From: Rhizorhapis sp. SPR117
GTDB lineage: Bacteria > Pseudomonadota > Alphaproteobacteria > Sphingomonadales > Sphingomonadaceae
NCBI RefSeq assembly: GCF_021742065.1
Contig: NZ_JAKKIE010000010.1
Location: 14,359-78,358, forward strand
Reading direction: 5' to 3'
Length of the DNA stretch: 64,000 nucleotides
The notes below the pieces were generated by a model. The model searched no databases. It was not told the origin of the DNA and was given only the letters and a program-made list of their open reading frames with translations. Position 1 is the stretch's first letter. Each line of letters begins with the position of its first letter. Below, piece by piece: positions 51,925 through 59,685 of the stretch. The position numbers were made by a program, and so were the translations under genes.

Positions 51925-53436
51925 ATGTCAACAACCCGCTTCCCGCCCTTGCAGGCGGACAACGACCGGATCGCCCTGATCGATGGTGAAGGCCGCGTCA
52001 CCTATGGCGCGCTCAACGATCATACCAATCGCCTCGCGACCGGATTGCTGGACGGCAAAAAGGATATGGAGGAAGAGCGCATTGCGTTCTTTCTGCCCGC
52101 CAGCACGGATTATGTCGCGGTGATGCACGGCGTCTGGCGCGCGGGCGGGATAGCTGTCCCGCTCAATGTCGGTTCGACCATTGCCGAATTGGAGCATTAT
52201 CTCCGTTGTGCGCGGGTGACCCGGCTGGTCGCCCATGCCGAGCATCACTCCATGCTGGGCGAACTGTGCGTGAATTTGGCTATCCGTCTGCTGCAACCGA
52301 GTGAACTCATGGCAGATAACGCGGCCTCCTTGCCTGACGTCCCCGATAACCGGCGCGCAATGATGGTCTTTACCAGCGGCACCACCAGCAAGCCCAAGGG
52401 AGTAGTGACGACCCATGGCAATATCCGGGCGCAGGTCACGGTGCTTCTGGACGCATGGGGCTGGTCGCACAGCGACAGCATCCCCTTGTTCCTGCCGCTG
52501 CATCATGTCCACGGCATCATCAATGTACTGAGCTGCGCATTATGGGCGGGCGCGACCGTGCATCTTTTCCCCCGGTTCGACGCATCCGCCATCGCCGCCC
52601 ACGTCGCAGCGGGCGACTATTCGGTCTTCATGGCGGTGCCGACCATCTATGTGAAGCTGCTCGACCACCTCGACAGCCTGGATGAGGGCGCGGTGCAGGC
52701 TGTCTGCGATGGCTTTGCCGCCATGCGCCTCAATGTGTCCGGCTCTGCGGCATGTCCGGTGCCGCTATTCGAACAATGGCAGGCACGCACCGGTCAGGTG
52801 CTTCTCGAGCGTTATGGCATGACGGAGATCGGCATGGCTCTGTCCAATCCCTATCATGGCGAGAGGCGCGCAGGGCATGTCGGTCAGCCACTGCCCGGGG
52901 TCGAGGTGCGTCTCTATGGCGAGGACGAGCGGCCCATCGTCGAGGAGGGGCAGCCGGGTGAAATCCGCGTCAAGGGTCCCAATGTCTTCCTCGAATATTG
53001 GGATAATGAACAATCCACGCGGGACAGCTTTCGCGACGGCTGGTTCTGCACTGGCGACATGGCTGTGGTCGAACAGGATTCTTATCGGATCATGGGCCGA
53101 ACCTCGATCGATATCATCAAGTCGGGCGGCTATAAAATATCGGCGCTGGAAATCGAGGCTGTGCTGCTTGCGCATCCCGCTGTCGCGGAGATCGCCGTGA
53201 TCGGGGTCGAGGATGAGACCTGGGGCGAAATGGTGGCAGCCTTCATCGTGCCACGGCAGGGCCGGAAAGCGGAAGCCGGGGAGATAATGGCATGGTCCGC
53301 AGAGCAATTATCCTCGTACAAAGTCCCGCGGCTCATCCGCTTCGTTGACACATTGCCCCGCAATGCCATGGGCAAAGTTACCAAGCCGGACCTGAAGATG
53401 CTGCTCAGCGCTCCACCCGCTGTTCGCAGCACGTAA
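51925..53436 (+). CDS. AMP-forming acyl-CoA synthetase, malonyl-CoA synthetase-like
   Basis: The 503-residue enzyme belongs to the ANL family. The P-loop-like motif is 'FTSGTTSKPKGVVTTHGN', the A5 region is 'LLERYGMTEIGMALSNPYHGERRAGHVG', A7 is 'GWFCTGDMAV', and the A10 Lys is in 'RNAMGKVTKP'. The A5 block is very like MatB and ACSF3, which activate malonate, so malonate is the likely substrate. The C-terminal domain is complete. The ATG at 51925 was chosen because the longer frame overlaps the DUF2182 gene. Confidence 0.82.
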   Translation: MSTTRFPPLQADNDRIALIDGEGRVTYGALNDHTNRLATGLLDGKKDMEEERIAFFLPASTDYVAVMHGVWRAGGIAVPLNVGSTIAELEHYLRCARVTRLVAHAEHHSMLGELCVNLAIRLLQPSELMADNAASLPDVPDNRRAMMVFTSGTTSKPKGVVTTHGNIRAQVTVLLDAWGWSHSDSIPLFLPLHHVHGIINVLSCALWAGATVHLFPRFDASAIAAHVAAGDYSVFMAVPTIYVKLLDHLDSLDEGAVQAVCDGFAAMRLNVSGSAACPVPLFEQWQARTGQVLLERYGMTEIGMALSNPYHGERRAGHVGQPLPGVEVRLYGEDERPIVEEGQPGEIRVKGPNVFLEYWDNEQSTRDSFRDGWFCTGDMAVVEQDSYRIMGRTSIDIIKSGGYKISALEIEAVLLAHPAVAEIAVIGVEDETWGEMVAAFIVPRQGRKAEAGEIMAWSAEQLSSYKVPRLIRFVDTLPRNAMGKVTKPDLKMLLSAPPAVRST

Positions 53437-53577
53437 TTTCTCGACCTGTCCGACATCGAAGATATTGACGTTCAAGGCACGTCTCGAAATCGCAGGTACG
53501 TTGTTTCTGCTTTCCTGGCTGGTACGCGCAAATCCGTGACGACGACTGCGGCAAGCACATAACACTCAACCTAACGG

Positions 53578-53605
53578 TTGACAATTATGATGTGATAGAT
53601 ACATT
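53578..53605 (+). promoter_or_regulatory. Housekeeping promoter of the ArsR/SRPBCC pair, probably leaderless
   Basis: TTGACA (53578-53583), 16 bases, then TACATT (53600-53605) form a sigma-70-like promoter. The start would be near 53612, next to the ATG at 53613, so the mRNA would have almost no leader. AACCATATGGTT overlaps the start codon, and GGTTGAC occurs twice, candidate operator half-sites for the ArsR protein. Confidence 0.55.
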
Positions 53606-53612
53606 AAACCAT

Positions 53613-53936
53613 ATGGTTGACTATCGACTCGATGCCACCTTTACTGCGCTGGCTGACCCGACCCGACGTGGAATGTTGGCGGCACTGGTGTACGGCGAAA
53701 AACCGATCAGCGAACTCGCCGCGCCTTACCCGATGAGCCTGGCGGGTGCTGCCAAGCATGTGGGCGTGCTGGAGCGGGCAGGTCTTATCGAGCGGCGAAA
53801 GGTTGGCCGACAGCAGATGTGCCGCCTGAAGGCCGACCGGCTGAAGGAGGCGAATGACTGGCTGGGCCAGTGGGAGCGTTTCTGGGATTCCCGCCTCGAT
53901 GCGTTGGAAATTGCACTCAAGGAAGATGAAACATGA
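53613..53936 (+). CDS. ArsR-family winged-helix regulator
   Basis: The 107-residue regulator has the ArsR helix-turn-helix 'FTALADPTRRGMLAALVYGEKPISELAAPYPMSLAGAAKHVGVLERAGLIERRKVGRQQMCRL'. Its metal-binding Cys pair is absent, so it is the non-metal type usually paired with SRPBCC proteins. ATG 53613 gives the common start MVDYRLDATF; a GTG at 53592 in frame is possible. It overlaps the SRPBCC gene as ATGA. Confidence 0.85.
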   Translation: MVDYRLDATFTALADPTRRGMLAALVYGEKPISELAAPYPMSLAGAAKHVGVLERAGLIERRKVGRQQMCRLKADRLKEANDWLGQWERFWDSRLDALEIALKEDET

Positions 53937-54463
53937 CGAAATTGGACAAGATCACACCCGAGAGCCTTCGCTTCGAGCGCGTACTCGATGCGCCTGTCGA
54001 GAAGGTCTGGCGCTTTCTGATTGAACCGGATTTGCGCGCCCGGTGGTTTATGGGCGGTCCGACCGACCCCAGGGAGGGAGGTAAAATCGGTCTTACCATG
54101 AACCATGACCGGCTCTCTGATGATGACGTCCCTGTTCCCGAACGCTTCCGTTCGCATGTCGGCGCGAGTTGGGAAGAGCGCATTGTGCGTATCAAGGCGC
54201 CGCATTTGCACTCCTTCACCTGGGACGAAGGGAAAGCCGGAGAGATCACATTTGAGCTAAGTGACGAAAACGGCAAAACGCGCCTGGTGCTTACGCATTC
54301 GGGTCTGCGCGGACGCGAGGATGCACAAAACTTTGGCTCTGGCTGGCATTCGCACCTTGCCGCACTTGAACGCCGGATCCGGGGTGATGGCGTCCCGAAT
54401 TTCTGGGCGCTACACAAGGAAGCCGAGACGGCTATACAGGATGCGCTTGCCAGTGACGTCTGA
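53933..54463 (+). CDS. SRPBCC-domain protein (AHSA1-like)
   Basis: The 176-residue product matches the SRPBCC/Activator of Hsp90 ATPase-like fold: 'FERVLDAPVEKVWRFLIEPDLRARWFMGG' at the start and 'RLVLTHSGL...FGSGWHSHLAALERRI' towards the end. These proteins bind small hydrophobic ligands. The ATGA overlap with the ArsR regulator is a frequent pairing, in which the regulator controls the SRPBCC gene. A perfect 8-bp inverted repeat (54450-54457/54465-54472) spans the stop codon. Confidence 0.85.
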   Translation: MTKLDKITPESLRFERVLDAPVEKVWRFLIEPDLRARWFMGGPTDPREGGKIGLTMNHDRLSDDDVPVPERFRSHVGASWEERIVRIKAPHLHSFTWDEGKAGEITFELSDENGKTRLVLTHSGLRGREDAQNFGSGWHSHLAALERRIRGDGVPNFWALHKEAETAIQDALASDV

Positions 54464-54533
54464 AGTCACTGGACAGATTGTGGCTTACAGATAACTGCCC
54501 GCTGAAAGTCGGCCCGTCTGGACATGCCCCCGT

Positions 54534-55604
54534 CTAGCGAGCCGAAAAGCTGCCTCGCGTCCGGTTGGCAATCGCAACCAGCGACAGCATCACTGGCACT
54601 TCCACCAGAACACCGACGACCGTTGCGAGCGCCGCTCCGCTGCCGAGGCCGAACAATCCGATGGCGACCGCAACCGCCAGCTCGAAGAAGTTTGACGTGC
54701 CGATCAGCGCGCATGGCGCGGCCACTGCATGCGGCACCTTCCACGCCTTGGCCCAGCCGTAGGCGATGAAGAAGATACCGTAGCTCTGGAGGATGATCGG
54801 CGCGGCTATCAAAGCGATCAGCAACGGGCGAGTGACGATGGTCTCTGCCTGGAAACCGAACAGCAGCAGCACAGTCAACAGCAGGCCGATAATCGAAAGT
54901 GGCTTCATTCGTCCGGTGAAGTGCGTCACCGCCTGCTCGCCGCCATCATGGCTGGCGAGCAGGCGGTGGCGCATGATAGCCCCGGCGGCGAGCGGCACCA
55001 CGACATAAAGCGCGACCGAAAGCAGCAGGGTCTCCCACGGGACCGTGATATCGGTAACGCCAAGCAGCAGGGCAACAATCGGCGCGAAGGCGACGATCAT
55101 GATAAGGTCGTTCGCGGCCACCTGCACCAGCGTATAGGCCGGATCGCCCTTCGTCAGCTGTGACCAGACGAACACCATGGCCGTGCAGGGGGCCGCGCCC
55201 AGGAGGATGAGACCCGCAATATATTGCTGTGCATCGGCGGGCGCGATCAGGTCCGCAAATACGATTTCGAAGAACAGCACGCCCAGCGCTGCCATGGTGA
55301 ATGGCTTGATGAGCCAGTTAACCACCAGCGTGATGATGAGCCCCTTGGGCCGGTCGCCCACGCGGCGCACGGCACCGAAATCGATTGCGACCATCATCGG
55401 GAAGATCATCGCCCAGATCAGCACCGCGACGATCAGATTGACCGAAGCATATTCGATCGAAGCGAGCGAGGCGAAGCCCTCCGGCGTGAGGTTGCCCAGC
55501 GCGATCCCCGCCAGGATCGCCGCGCCGACCCAGACGGAAAGCCATTTTTCGAACAGGCCAAGCCCCGCCACGCGGGCATCGACGTCAGCAGTCGTCGTGG
55601 TCAT
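54534..55604 (-). CDS. acr3: ACR3-family arsenite efflux transporter
   Basis: The 356-residue transporter has about ten membrane helices and the ACR3 hallmarks '[37 protein letters not shown]', where the Cys is essential in the family, and '[45 protein letters not shown]'. It expels arsenite using the membrane potential. It is the last gene of the leftward ars operon and overlaps arsC by four bases. Confidence 0.95.
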   Translation of the reverse strand: MTTTTADVDARVAGLGLFEKWLSVWVGAAILAGIALGNLTPEGFASLASIEYASVNLIVAVLIWAMIFPMMVAIDFGAVRRVGDRPKGLIITLVVNWLIKPFTMAALGVLFFEIVFADLIAPADAQQYIAGLILLGAAPCTAMVFVWSQLTKGDPAYTLVQVAANDLIMIVAFAPIVALLLGVTDITVPWETLLLSVALYVVVPLAAGAIMRHRLLASHDGGEQAVTHFTGRMKPLSIIGLLLTVLLLFGFQAETIVTRPLLIALIAAPIILQSYGIFFIAYGWAKAWKVPHAVAAPCALIGTSNFFELAVAVAIGLFGLGSGAALATVVGVLVEVPVMLSLVAIANRTRGSFSAR

Positions 55605-56101
55605 TGCGTGTCCGCCTCGCGGCCGATTACCTGCAGCTTTTCGCGCAGCGCCAGGTCTTCGAGACTGGCGATGGGAAGCGCCAGCAGCAGGTCGATCCGC
55701 CGTTTGAGCATTCGGAAAGCATCGAGAAATGCCGCGGCCTTTACGGCATCGCTTCCTTTGACCGCTGCCGGATCAGGAATGCCCCAATGGGCGCTTGTCG
55801 GGCGGCCCGGCCAGACCGGGCAACTCTCCGCCGCCGCGCTGTCGCAGACGGTGAAGATCAGGTCGAACTCCGGCCCATCGGCAAACTCGTTCCAGCTTTT
55901 CGAACGATAGCCCTCGGCCGGATAGCCAAGCGTCTCCAGCGTATGGATCGCCCAGGGATTGACCGTGCCTGTCGGATTGCTCCCGGCGCTATATGCCCTG
56001 AAGCGGCCTTGGCCGTCATGGTTGAGGATCGCCTCGCCCAGGATCGAGCGGGCGGAATTGCCTGTACACAGGAACAGCACGTTCAGCGGTTTGTTCGACA
56101 T
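55601..56101 (-). CDS. arsC: Arsenate reductase, low-molecular-weight phosphatase type
   Basis: The 166-residue enzyme has the LMW-PTP P-loop '[17 protein letters not shown]' (C-x5-R) near residue 12, and the redox Cys pair region '[19 protein letters not shown]' is present. It reduces arsenate to arsenite using thioredoxin or a similar donor. The start at 56101 ([10 protein letters not shown]) is chosen on family alignment; upstream codons lack coding character. arsR precedes it with 125 bases between. Confidence 0.93.
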   Translation of the reverse strand: MSNKPLNVLFLCTGNSARSILGEAILNHDGQGRFRAYSAGSNPTGTVNPWAIHTLETLGYPAEGYRSKSWNEFADGPEFDLIFTVCDSAAAESCPVWPGRPTSAHWGIPDPAAVKGSDAVKAAAFLDAFRMLKRRIDLLLALPIASLEDLALREKLQVIGREADTQ

Positions 56102-56226
56102 TGAAGTCTCAACAGCAGGAGGTTCTGGCTTGTGCCATTTGCGGTACGCAGCAGGCAGCGGATACGCCATTGGCGGAGGTAAGGCGATCGAAGTTGGTCA
56201 CGCCGCACGCACATGAAAGTGTTTCA

Positions 56227-56565
56227 TCAGGCGCTCTTTCTCCGGGAATCGGGAAGGCAGGCGAAATCGTCGGCACAGGGGACGCCGCCGCAGCAGTTTT
56301 CGGTCAGGTAGCCCATCAGGCCGTTCATCGCGGCGTAGTCAGCGAAATAAATGATCGAACGGCTCTCGCGCCGCTGCGTTACCAGCCCGGCATTGGTGAG
56401 CTGGGCAAGGTGAAAGCTCATCGAGGAAGGTGGTACATCGAGCCTTTCGGCCAGCACTCCAGCGGCAACGCCATCCTCACCCGCCTGTACCAGCAGCCGG
56501 AACGCAGCGAGGCGATGCTCCTGAGCAAGGGCGGAAAGGGCTCGGATGACACGGTCGGCTTGCAT
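56227..56565 (-). CDS. arsR: ArsR-family repressor of the ars operon
   Basis: The 112-residue protein has the ArsR winged helix ('LSALAQEHRLAAFRLLVQAG...VLAERLDVPPSSMSFHLAQLTNAGLVTQRRESRSIIYFADY'). It ends with a Cys-rich tail ('ENCCGGVPCADDFACLP') suited to arsenite binding. The usual CVCDLC motif in the DNA-binding helix is missing, so the sensing site is C-terminal, as in some other ArsR subtypes. GGAG lies six bases before the start at 56565. Its operator is at 56581-56604. Confidence 0.92.
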   Translation of the reverse strand: MQADRVIRALSALAQEHRLAAFRLLVQAGEDGVAAGVLAERLDVPPSSMSFHLAQLTNAGLVTQRRESRSIIYFADYAAMNGLMGYLTENCCGGVPCADDFACLPDSRRKSA

Positions 56566-56580
56566 CTGGCACTCCAATGA

Positions 56581-56622
56581 TTCGATAAATATCAAAATAT
56601 CGAAATGTTGGATTGATGTCAA
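56581..56622 (-). promoter_or_regulatory. ars promoter with overlapping ArsR-type operator
   Basis: On the minus strand TTGACA (56617-56622), 17 bases and TATTTT (56594-56599) form a good sigma-70 promoter. A palindrome, TTCGATA (56581-56587) with TATCGAA (56598-56604), overlaps the -10, where a repressor would block RNA polymerase. An FNR-like sequence, TTGAT-GTCA-ATCAT (56613-56626), also overlaps the -35. Confidence 0.75.
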
Positions 56623-56670
56623 TCATCTGTACCTGCTTTTAGAGGGTGATGAGTTCAGGTTGCTCCACTT

Positions 56671-56788
56671 CCGTTCGTCCCGAGCGTAGTCGAGGGACAT
56701 TGCACGACGTGTCTCGACTTCAGCCAAAGGCTGAAGTTCATCCTGAGCGCCTGCCTTGGCAGGCAGTCGAAGGGCTCGACACGAACGG
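56671..56788. repeat. Structured sphingomonad-type intergenic repeat
   Basis: CCGTTCGTCCCGAGC (56671-56685) and GCTCGACACGAACGG (56774-56788) are inverted with few mismatches. They enclose two perfect hairpins: ACTTCAGCC-AAA-GGCTGAAGT (56717-56737) and GCCTGCC-TT-GGCAGGC (56749-56764). The region 56630-57009 holds no gene. The element is of a type widespread in sphingomonad genomes, as I recall, but no second copy lies in this window. Confidence 0.65.
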
Positions 56789-57009
56789 GGGTGATTCCCA
56801 TTTTCTGCAATTCGCTCTAATGGCACGTTCATGCGCTCCGGGCGGCGGCAGTCAACGCCGCTTTGGGGAATCAAGTCTATATATATCCGGGCTCTTTCTG
56901 CGGTCAACCGCGATACCGGTTGATGCGAACATGCGGCTGAACCTTGCCTGTTCCTTCGATTGTCCGCATATCGATCAGATCAACGACGGTGCAGTGCAAG
57001 GCTGAAACA

Positions 57010-57975
57010 ATGCAACTGAAAGATGCTGACTGGCCCACTTTTGGCTGGACGACCGACATGCGGCCGTCGCTGCGCGATGCGCGTGAAGCGGGCCGGAATG
57101 TTGTGCTTGCGACGCTCGTTCGTATCGATGGACCTTCGCCTCGGCCCCCGGGATCGCAGATGCTGTTCGATGGAGCGAAGGCGGTTGGCTATTTTTCAGG
57201 CGGTTGCGTGGAGGCTGACGTCGCCAATCATGCACAAACCGTGCTCCAGAATGGGACACCCAAGTGGCTGGTCTACGGGCAGGGCGGTCCGTGGATCGAT
57301 ATCCGGCTGCTTTGTGGAGGCACACTCGAAATTGCGTTGGAGCGGATAGACCCCGACGACGATGCCGTCGCGGCGCTCCTGGACCTGTCGCGACGGCGGC
57401 AACCGGCGCGATGGATAAGCGGCAATTCCGGCCACCGGGTCGAAGCAGCTGGGCCTTTGGTGCCTGCGGTGACACATCAGGGCGAGGAATATGCCTTGCG
57501 CCATGATCCTCCCTATCGTGTGATTATCGTCGGCGGCGATCCATTTGGACTGGCAATGGCAAGCTTGTCTGTGAGCGCCGGTTTCGAAACTATCATTGTG
57601 CATCCCGGAGGACCTTCCGATCCGCCGCCGATTCCCAATGTAGTGTATCGGCGTGAACCCCCGGCGGCGGCTATCGAAGCATTGATCCCGGACCGGTGGA
57701 CCGCTGTCGTCACTGCAACGCATGATGAAGAACTTGACGATGCGGCGGTGATTACGGCGCTGAACGCAGAGACCAGCTACGTCGGGGTGCTGGGATCGGT
57801 GAGCAGAACCGAGGCGCGGCGACAGCGCTTGCTGCGAGCGGGTCTGGAGCCGACAAAAATGTCAGCGCTTCACGCGCCGATCGGCGCCGCCCGCTGCGGA
57901 AAGGCGCCTTGGGAGGTTGCGGTTTCGGTTCTTGCCGAAATTATGCAGGTTCGCACCGATCAATCGGCATTGTGA
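57010..57975 (+). CDS. XdhC family protein (molybdenum cofactor insertion/maturation)
   Basis: The 321-residue protein has the XdhC N-terminal domain ('LATLVRIDGPSPRPPGSQMLFDGAKAVGYFSGGCVEADVA') and a C-terminal Rossmann-type domain ('VIIVGGDPFGLAMASLSVSAGFETIIV...TAVVTATHDEELDDAAVITAL...YVGVLGSVSRTEARR'). XdhC proteins bind molybdenum cofactor and load it into xanthine dehydrogenase-family enzymes. No such enzyme gene is adjacent, so this is an orphan copy. AAGG lies ten bases before the ATG. Confidence 0.85.
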   Translation: MQLKDADWPTFGWTTDMRPSLRDAREAGRNVVLATLVRIDGPSPRPPGSQMLFDGAKAVGYFSGGCVEADVANHAQTVLQNGTPKWLVYGQGGPWIDIRLLCGGTLEIALERIDPDDDAVAALLDLSRRRQPARWISGNSGHRVEAAGPLVPAVTHQGEEYALRHDPPYRVIIVGGDPFGLAMASLSVSAGFETIIVHPGGPSDPPPIPNVVYRREPPAAAIEALIPDRWTAVVTATHDEELDDAAVITALNAETSYVGVLGSVSRTEARRQRLLRAGLEPTKMSALHAPIGAARCGKAPWEVAVSVLAEIMQVRTDQSAL

Positions 57976-58077
57976 GGTGCCAATCCTTCGAGGCAGCGTA
58001 AGGGATATTACGGATGGGGCTATCATTCCGCTTTTGTCATTCAGTAGAAATGACTCGGCTGGCTTAGATTGAATGTA

Positions 58078-58776
58078 ATGACACCTTGCGATGTATGTGA
58101 AGTCCGCGACTATGCGCTTTGCGCCACGCTTGGCCTTGAGCGTGAGCAGTTTATCCGCCTGGGCCGCCAGATGACATTGCCGAAGGGCCGAACGCTCATG
58201 TGGGAGGGCCAGGAATCCATGCTTGTCGCTAATGTGGTGGAAGGGGCGCTGATGCTTTCCACCTGCTCTGGCGATGGGCAGGAGCAAATTGTCGGTGTCG
58301 TGTATCCATCCGACTTTATCGGTCGGCCTTTCGGTAGCGAAAGTCCACATAATGTGACGGCGCTGACGGATTCCAGGGTCTGCGTATTTTCTCGATCGGT
58401 TTTCGATGGCTTCGTCCGGAAGCATCCAGAGATGGAACACCACCTCCTGCAGCGAACGCTTGATGAACTGGACCGCGCCCGCAAATGGATGGTGTTACTT
58501 GGCCGTATGAGCGCGGAACAGCGGGTTGCGACTTTCCTGGTCGATATTTCTCGCAGGCTTGCCCATGTCAAACCTGAAGGAGAATGCGCGCCACTCGAGC
58601 GGTTCGCTCTGCCGCTCGATAGACAACAGATTGCCAACGTGCTTGGTCTTACCATCGAGACAGTCAGCCGACAGCTCTCGGCGCTTAAACGCGACGGTGT
58701 CCTGGCGCTACCCGACCGGCGGACAGTGGAAATCCATGACCGCAAGCGGCTGGAGGCAATTGCCCAAGCGGAATAA
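58078..58776 (+). CDS. Crp/FNR-family regulator with FNR-type iron-sulfur cysteines
   Basis: The 232-residue protein has N-terminal cysteines in 'PCDVCEVRDYALCATL' (CxxC-x7-C) plus an internal 'VCVFSRSVFD'. These four suit an oxygen-labile [4Fe-4S] cluster. The cyclic-nucleotide-like beta roll is followed by the FNR recognition helix 'LGLTIETVSRQLSAL' (E--SR). It should bind TTGAT-N4-ATCAA, a site found perfectly at 59638-59651 between ompW and hemN. Start ATG 58078; a TTG at 58069 is in frame. Confidence 0.9.
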   Translation: MTPCDVCEVRDYALCATLGLEREQFIRLGRQMTLPKGRTLMWEGQESMLVANVVEGALMLSTCSGDGQEQIVGVVYPSDFIGRPFGSESPHNVTALTDSRVCVFSRSVFDGFVRKHPEMEHHLLQRTLDELDRARKWMVLLGRMSAEQRVATFLVDISRRLAHVKPEGECAPLERFALPLDRQQIANVLGLTIETVSRQLSALKRDGVLALPDRRTVEIHDRKRLEAIAQAE

Positions 58777-58898
58777 TCGTCATATCTGTCGGTCGGAGAG
58801 AAAATCTGTCCCGACAATCCAATCGCTCGCTCAAAAGAAAAGGCGACCGCATCTGCGCCCGCCTTCAGGTGAGGAGCTCTTGAATTCTGTCTGCAAAA

Positions 58899-59555
58899 CT
58901 AAAAGCGCATACCGATGCCTGCCCCCGCGACGATCGGGTCCAGATGCACGCGCACTCGCTGTACACCAGCGGAGGTCGTGCTGAGGCGCGCCGTTGTGTC
59001 CATATCGATATATTTCACATCTAAATTTACGAACATGCGATCATTGATGTCGATATCGAGCCCTGCCTGCAGTGCCCAGCCAAAGCTGTCGGACATGTGC
59101 ACGTTCGTGGAGCCCACTGCGCCTTCCAATGCGTCCGAAGCCTTTTCGGAATAGAATAGCGTATAGTTGACGCCCGCCCCGACATAGGGACGCACAGAAC
59201 CTTCCACGATGGGGTGATATTGTACCGTGAGTGTCGGCGGCAGTACCCAGGTGGAAGCAAGTTTTCCGATGCTGCCAGTCGTGCCGGTGATACCGCTTGC
59301 TGTATGCTTTGTCGTCGCCGCGATCAGTTCAAAACCGATATGGTCGGTCACCATATAGGTAATATCGATTTCCGGCATTACGCTGTTGTCGACCTTTACC
59401 TTCTCGCCTGGGAAGCCAGGCAGAACGCTGCCGCTTTTCTCGTTGGGGGCCACCATGATGGCACGCATGCGGAGCAGGACGTCCCCCTGCCTGGCTTGTG
59501 CCGGCATCGAAGCAACCGTGGCCGAGACAGCGACCGCGAGCATTAAAACCTTCAT
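58899..59555 (-). CDS. ompW: OmpW-family outer-membrane protein
   Basis: The 218-residue protein has a signal peptide (to about residue 22, 'PAQARQ'). The OmpW eight-stranded barrel follows, with family motifs 'GDVLLRMRAIMVAPNEKSG', 'PEIDITYMVTDHIGFELIA' and 'YHPIVEGSVRPYVGAGVNYTLFY', ending in aromatic Phe (GIGMRF). It is a small outer-membrane channel for hydrophobic molecules. The start 59555 has GGAG seven bases before. FNR control is likely from the box at 59638. Confidence 0.93.
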   Translation of the reverse strand: MKVLMLAVAVSATVASMPAQARQGDVLLRMRAIMVAPNEKSGSVLPGFPGEKVKVDNSVMPEIDITYMVTDHIGFELIAATTKHTASGITGTTGSIGKLASTWVLPPTLTVQYHPIVEGSVRPYVGAGVNYTLFYSEKASDALEGAVGSTNVHMSDSFGWALQAGLDIDINDRMFVNLDVKYIDMDTTARLSTTSAGVQRVRVHLDPIVAGAGIGMRF

Positions 59556-59637
59556 GTTATGTCTCCACCCTTTGACCATGTGCCATCGATTTGAGCTATT
59601 GCAGCGATGAATACATTGATCATTGGCAAGGATTTTC

Positions 59638-59651
59638 TTGATTTGTATCAA
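59638..59651. promoter_or_regulatory. FNR box shared by ompW and hemN
   Basis: TTGAT-TTGT-ATCAA is a perfect match to the FNR consensus TTGAT-N4-ATCAA. It lies 83 bases upstream of ompW (leftward) and 34 bases upstream of hemN (rightward). A degenerate second site (TTGAT-CATT-GGCAA) is at 59616-59629. The FNR-type regulator gene is 0.9 kb away. Confidence 0.85.
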
Positions 59652-59685
59652 TGGAATAAGATCCTGCCCAAGTCATGTTTGCCGG

